DNA of 64,000 bases from Clostridiales bacterium (lineage in GTDB: Bacteria; Bacillota; Clostridia; Christensenellales; Aristaeellaceae). Under the pieces are notes generated by a model that did no database searches, had not been told where the DNA came from, and saw only the letters and a list, made by a program, of their open reading frames with translations. The stretch covers positions 1 to 64,000 of the forward strand of contig JALFVL010000002.1 in assembly GCA_022787165.1 (NCBI GenBank). Reading direction: 5' to 3'. Below, one piece after another: positions 61,572 to 64,000 of the stretch; the stretch's first letter is position 1; the number at the start of each line of letters is the position of its first letter. A program made the translations under genes and the position numbers.

Positions 61572-62834
61572 TTAAAGCACCTCCTCGGGCGTCGCGACGC
61601 GGCCCAGAATCGCGGAAGCAGCCGCGACGGCCGGGCTGGAAAGAATGACCTCACTGCCGGTGTGGCCCATGCGGCCGACGAAGTTGCGGTTGGTCGTGGA
61701 GACGGCGCGCTCGCCGTCGGCCAGAACGCCGCAGAAGCCGCCCAGGCAGGGGCCGCAGGTCGGCATCGTAAAGATCGCGCCGGCGTCGATGAAGATGTCG
61801 ACGAGGCCCTCGGCGAGACAGCTCTTGACGACCTGCTGCGTGCCGGGGATGACGATGCAGCGGACGTTTTCATTGACCTTGTGTCCCTTGAGAATCTGCG
61901 CGGCGACGCGCATGTCGCTGATGCGGCCGTTGGTGCAGCTGCCGATGACGACCTGGTCGATCGTCTTGTCGGCGCATTCGCGCGCGGGCTTCGTGTTTTC
62001 CGGCAGATGCGGCAGGGAGACGGTCAGGTCGAGCTCATCGAGGTCGATGGTCACGACGCGGCTGTACTCCGCGTCCTCGTCCGGCTCAAAGGCCGTCCAC
62101 TCGCGGGAGACGCGCTCCGCCAGATACGCGCGGCAGATGTCGTCGACCGGGAAGATGCCGTTCTTCGCGCCGGCCTCGATGGCCATGTTCGCGATGGTCA
62201 GGCGGCCATCCATGCTGATTTCCTTCACGCCCTCGCCGGTAAACTCGAGGGACTGATACAGCGCGCCGTCCACGCCGATCTCGCCGATGAGATGGAGGAT
62301 GACGTCCTTGCCGCTGACCCAGGGCTTCAGCTTGCCCTTGAGCACGACCTTGATCGCCTCCGGCACCTTGAACCAGCATTCGCCGGTCGCCATGCCCACG
62401 GCCATGTCCGTGGAGCCGACGCCCGTGGAGAACGCGCCGACCGCGCCGTAGGTGCAGGTGTGGCTGTCCGCGCCGATGATGACCTCACCCGGCGCGACGA
62501 GGCCCTGCTCCGGCAGCAGCGCATGCTCGATGCCCACGCGGCCGACCTCGAAGTAGTTGACGATCTTCTGCGCGCGCGCGAATTCGCGCATCTGCTTGGC
62601 CATCGTCGCGGACTTGATGTCCTTGTTGGGGACGAAGTGGTCCGGCACCAGCGCGATCTTCGCCGGGTCGAACACCTTCGTCGCGCCCATCTTCTCAAAC
62701 TCATTGATCGCCACGGGCGCGGTGATGTCGTTGCCCAGCACAAGGTTCAGCTTGCACATGAGCAGCTCGCCTGCGCGGCAGCGCTCAACCCCCGCGGCGC
62801 GCGCGAGGATTTTCTGTGTCATGGTCATGCCCAT
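61572..62834 (-). CDS. leuC: 3-isopropylmalate dehydratase, large subunit
   Basis: A 420-residue aconitase-family subunit of the short LeuC type. [20 protein letters not shown] (20 residues), [13 protein letters not shown] and [13 protein letters not shown] carry the three cluster cysteines. The start at 62834 follows AGGGAGG. First gene of leuCDB, behind a Leu T-box. No leuA is in the window. Confidence 0.96.
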   Translation of the reverse strand: MGMTMTQKILARAAGVERCRAGELLMCKLNLVLGNDITAPVAINEFEKMGATKVFDPAKIALVPDHFVPNKDIKSATMAKQMREFARAQKIVNYFEVGRVGIEHALLPEQGLVAPGEVIIGADSHTCTYGAVGAFSTGVGSTDMAVGMATGECWFKVPEAIKVVLKGKLKPWVSGKDVILHLIGEIGVDGALYQSLEFTGEGVKEISMDGRLTIANMAIEAGAKNGIFPVDDICRAYLAERVSREWTAFEPDEDAEYSRVVTIDLDELDLTVSLPHLPENTKPARECADKTIDQVVIGSCTNGRISDMRVAAQILKGHKVNENVRCIVIPGTQQVVKSCLAEGLVDIFIDAGAIFTMPTCGPCLGGFCGVLADGERAVSTTNRNFVGRMGHTGSEVILSSPAVAAASAILGRVATPEEVL

Positions 62835-62873
62835 TGTCGTTTTCCTCCCTTTGTTCAAGTGGCGTCCCCGAAG

Positions 62874-63150
62874 GACAAACAAAAACCTCGCACCTGCTTT
62901 TCGCAGGGGCGAGGCCTGAATTGCCACACTGTACCACCCTGATTCAGTCTCCGTCCGGGCACGCAGCTGCGGCGCGGAAACCCTCTGTGCCTTAACGCGG
63001 CAAATTCGTCCCGCGCTTATCACACGGGCGGCTCAGGAGTGAGTTATCCCGCTCATCTGCCGCCGGCTCGCACCGGGCGCCGGCTCTCTGAGGATCAGAT
63101 TTCGCGTCTTTGTTCCGTCATTGCCTTTCAAAAAAGCGATGTGCGATTTG
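62874..63150 (-). ncRNA. T-box leader, leucine specifier
   Basis: Minus-strand T-box riboswitch before leuC. AGAGAG of stem I, the T-box core AGGGTGGTACAGTG (62927-62940) and a terminator are visible. The specifier is CTC (63041-63043), a Leu codon, placed six bases before GAGC as in the Met leader. Confidence 0.9.
62881..62914 (-). terminator. T-box regulated terminator (Leu)
   Basis: CCTCGCCCCTGC / GCAGGTGCGAGG arms, GAAAA loop, then TTTTTG on the minus strand. Confidence 0.88.
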
Positions 63151-63156
63151 CATATT

Positions 63157-63185
63157 ATTGTAGCGGGTTTAAGGGGGCTTGTCAA
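63157..63185 (-). promoter_or_regulatory. Promoter of the leuCDB operon
   Basis: TTGACA, 17 bases, TACAAT on the minus strand; start of transcription at about 63150, at the T-box 5' end. Confidence 0.82.
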
Positions 63186-63217
63186 GCGGGAAAACGCGCG
63201 GCAGCCGCAAAGCCCGC

Positions 63218-63247
63218 TTGCCCGGATGCCGCTTTATGTGGTATGCT
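63218..63247 (+). promoter_or_regulatory. Possible toxin promoter
   Basis: TTGCCC, 18 bases, TATGCT on the plus strand, 76 bases before the toxin start. Weak match. Confidence 0.35.
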
Positions 63248-63322
63248 GTATGCATGTAGGCAGGCAGGTGCTGCCGGTGGTTTCTCCCTTCAAGCGCGTA
63301 CTGAAGAAGGGAGGATGATCGT

Positions 63323-63403
63323 ATGTCGGATTATGAGATGATCATGATCTTTCTGACGATTCTCTCCTTGCTCATTCTGGCAAGCCATAGAAACGACAGA
63401 TAA
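63323..63403 (+). CDS. Putative type I toxin (holin-like small membrane peptide)
   Basis: A 26-residue peptide, MSDYEMIMIFLTILSLLILA followed by SHRNDR: a short acidic start, one membrane helix and a charged end. This is the layout of the holin-like/TxpA toxins, whose members often start M-S/T-x-Y-E. AAGGGAGG lies eight bases before the ATG. A wobble-paired hairpin terminator follows and a strong opposing promoter lies downstream, as expected for a type I pair with an antisense RNA. Confidence 0.65.
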   Translation: MSDYEMIMIFLTILSLLILASHRNDR

Positions 63404-63491
63404 ACGCGAACCGCCGCGCAGTTGCAGCTGCACGACGGTTCTTTACCTTTAGAACCAAAGGGGGAGGCCACGCGCAAACGGCCCCCTGCCT
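63404..63491 (-). ncRNA. Candidate antisense antitoxin RNA
   Basis: Transcription from the minus-strand promoter at 63498-63526 would start near 63491 and run through the toxin terminator hairpin into the toxin 3' end. No minus-strand gene lies in its path before the leu promoter. The 3' end of the RNA is not defined, so 63404 is only a placeholder for the overlap. Confidence 0.5.
63411..63444. terminator. Hairpin at the 3' end of the toxin gene
   Basis: GAACCGCCGCGCAG pairs with CTGCACGACGGTTC through two G-U pairs around a 6-base loop; TTTACCTTT follows on the plus strand. Coordinates are approximate to a few bases. Confidence 0.65.
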
Positions 63492-63497
63492 GTCTAC

Positions 63498-63526
63498 ATT
63501 GTACGCTTTCGGCCCGCTTCTGTCAA
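63498..63526 (-). promoter_or_regulatory. Promoter of the antisense RNA
   Basis: TTGACA, 17 bases, TACAAT on the minus strand. Confidence 0.75.
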
Positions 63527-63562
63527 GCCAGACGCGGGCCGTCTTTTTTGCCCTACGCCGGT

Positions 63563-64000
63563 TCAGCGCGCGCCTTCTCCCCGAAAAAGCGCCTCCCAGC
63601 GCGCACGGGTCAGATGGTTGATGTGCTCGGTGTGCAGCGCGCCCGTGCGGTCGGCCTTGTTTTCAACCGTGTGATGGGGGAGGAAGCCGCATTTCTCCTG
63701 CACGCGCCTGGACTGCACGTTGCCCTCGTAATAGCCGCACCAGACGGCGCTGCAACGGAGCGTCTCAAAGCAATACGCCAGCAGCGCGCGCACGGCCTCG
63801 GGAATCAGCCCCTGCCCCCAGAAGGGGCGGCCGATCCAGTAGCCGAGCTCCGCCTCGTCCGCGGCGACGTCCGTCGTACCTCTGCCCTCGCGCATCACGC
63901 CGACGCTGCCGATGACCTCGCCCGTCTCCCGCAGCACGACGGCGCAGTTCTGCGGATCGGAGAGGATCTCGCGGATGACCGTCCGGCTGTCCTCGACGCT
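63563..64000 (-). CDS. GNAT acetyltransferase (RimJ/RimL type), N-terminus beyond the edge
   Basis: The frame is open to the right edge; 145 codons are visible. EVIGSVGVMREG, the acetyl-CoA loop region GYWIGRPFWGQGLIPEAVRA (20 residues) and NVQSRRVQEKCGF are GNAT signatures of the RimJ/RimL branch, which acetylates protein N-termini or small molecules. The codons between 63938 and 64000 continue the family pattern, so the GTG at 63937 is not the start. Confidence 0.9.
   Translation of the reverse strand, partial: SVEDSRTVIREILSDPQNCAVVLRETGEVIGSVGVMREGRGTTDVAADEAELGYWIGRPFWGQGLIPEAVRALLAYCFETLRCSAVWCGYYEGNVQSRRVQEKCGFLPHHTVENKADRTGALHTEHINHLTRARWEALFRGEGAR

Larger units (their letters stand above)
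62835..63322. promoter_or_regulatory. 488-base region: Leu T-box leader and toxin upstream region
   Basis: No coding gene between leuC and the small toxin frame. It holds the T-box leader and promoter on the minus strand and the upstream region of the toxin on the plus strand. Confidence 0.75.

Overview
The window is about 64 kb of GC-rich DNA that reads as the chromosome of an anaerobic, probably gut-associated Clostridia-type Firmicute. Evidence for this is the rimO-pgsA-cinA-recA order, T-box leaders on amino-acid operons, a ZTP riboswitch on formate-tetrahydrofolate ligase, a GAAC-N4-GTTC LexA box, split transketolase subunits, an acetyl-CoA-type MetA and several carbohydrate uptake loci. 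I saw no rRNA, tRNA, CRISPR array, intact insertion sequence or prophage. Nearly all the DNA is coding; the informative remainder is regulatory RNA, small RNA candidates and dispersed structured repeats.

Layout. 1-5.2 kb (minus): a sugar locus with a membrane protein, an AraC regulator, a solute-binding protein, two CUT1 permeases and a GH2 beta-galactosidase running off the left edge. 5.4-9.3 kb (plus): a GH20 hexosaminidase and a two-subunit transketolase. 9.5-14.1 kb (minus): rimO-pgsA-cinA-recA behind a LexA-box promoter. 14.1-22.4 kb: a membrane protein, a degenerate M23 protein, a VanZ-like protein, a GPH symporter with a second GH2 enzyme, and a D-aminoacylase-type amidohydrolase. 22.8-26.8 kb (minus): potABCD behind a consensus promoter. 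26.8-29.5 kb: a decayed zone with a His/Cys-rich small protein, truncated genes and a LysR regulator. 29.0-39.7 kb: a nine-gene minus-strand pentose locus (ribokinase-family kinase, complete ABC transporter, DeoC, FucU/RbsD-like mutarotase, phosphodiesterase), divergent from a LacI-AraC regulator pair.

39.7-46.4 kb: two secreted FMN/FAD reductases of the fumarate-reductase type with TetR and LysR regulators, a VanX-like dipeptidase and a candidate small RNA. 46.4-50.5 kb: DegV, then a Met T-box operon of a cystathionine gamma-synthase-family enzyme and MetA. 50.5-52.6 kb: a TtcA-like enzyme preceded by a cysteine desulfurase that has lost its PLP-lysine core, with a tandemly duplicated leader, and an orphan LpdD-like protein. 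52.6-58.2 kb: ZTP-riboswitch fhs, an SDR, serC-serA and a citrate-transporter remnant. 58.2-64 kb: a hypothetical gene, a rhodanese, TetR and leuCDB behind a Leu T-box, a probable type I toxin with antisense RNA, and a GNAT acetyltransferase running off the right edge.

The genes fit a fermentative glycan and nucleoside-sugar scavenger that makes Met, Ser and Leu under RNA control, balances one-carbon metabolism through ZTP sensing, and may use secreted flavoproteins for anaerobic reduction of organic acceptors. The most unusual elements are covarying structured repeat families scattered between genes, the internally deleted cysteine desulfurase, and the two small-RNA candidates.
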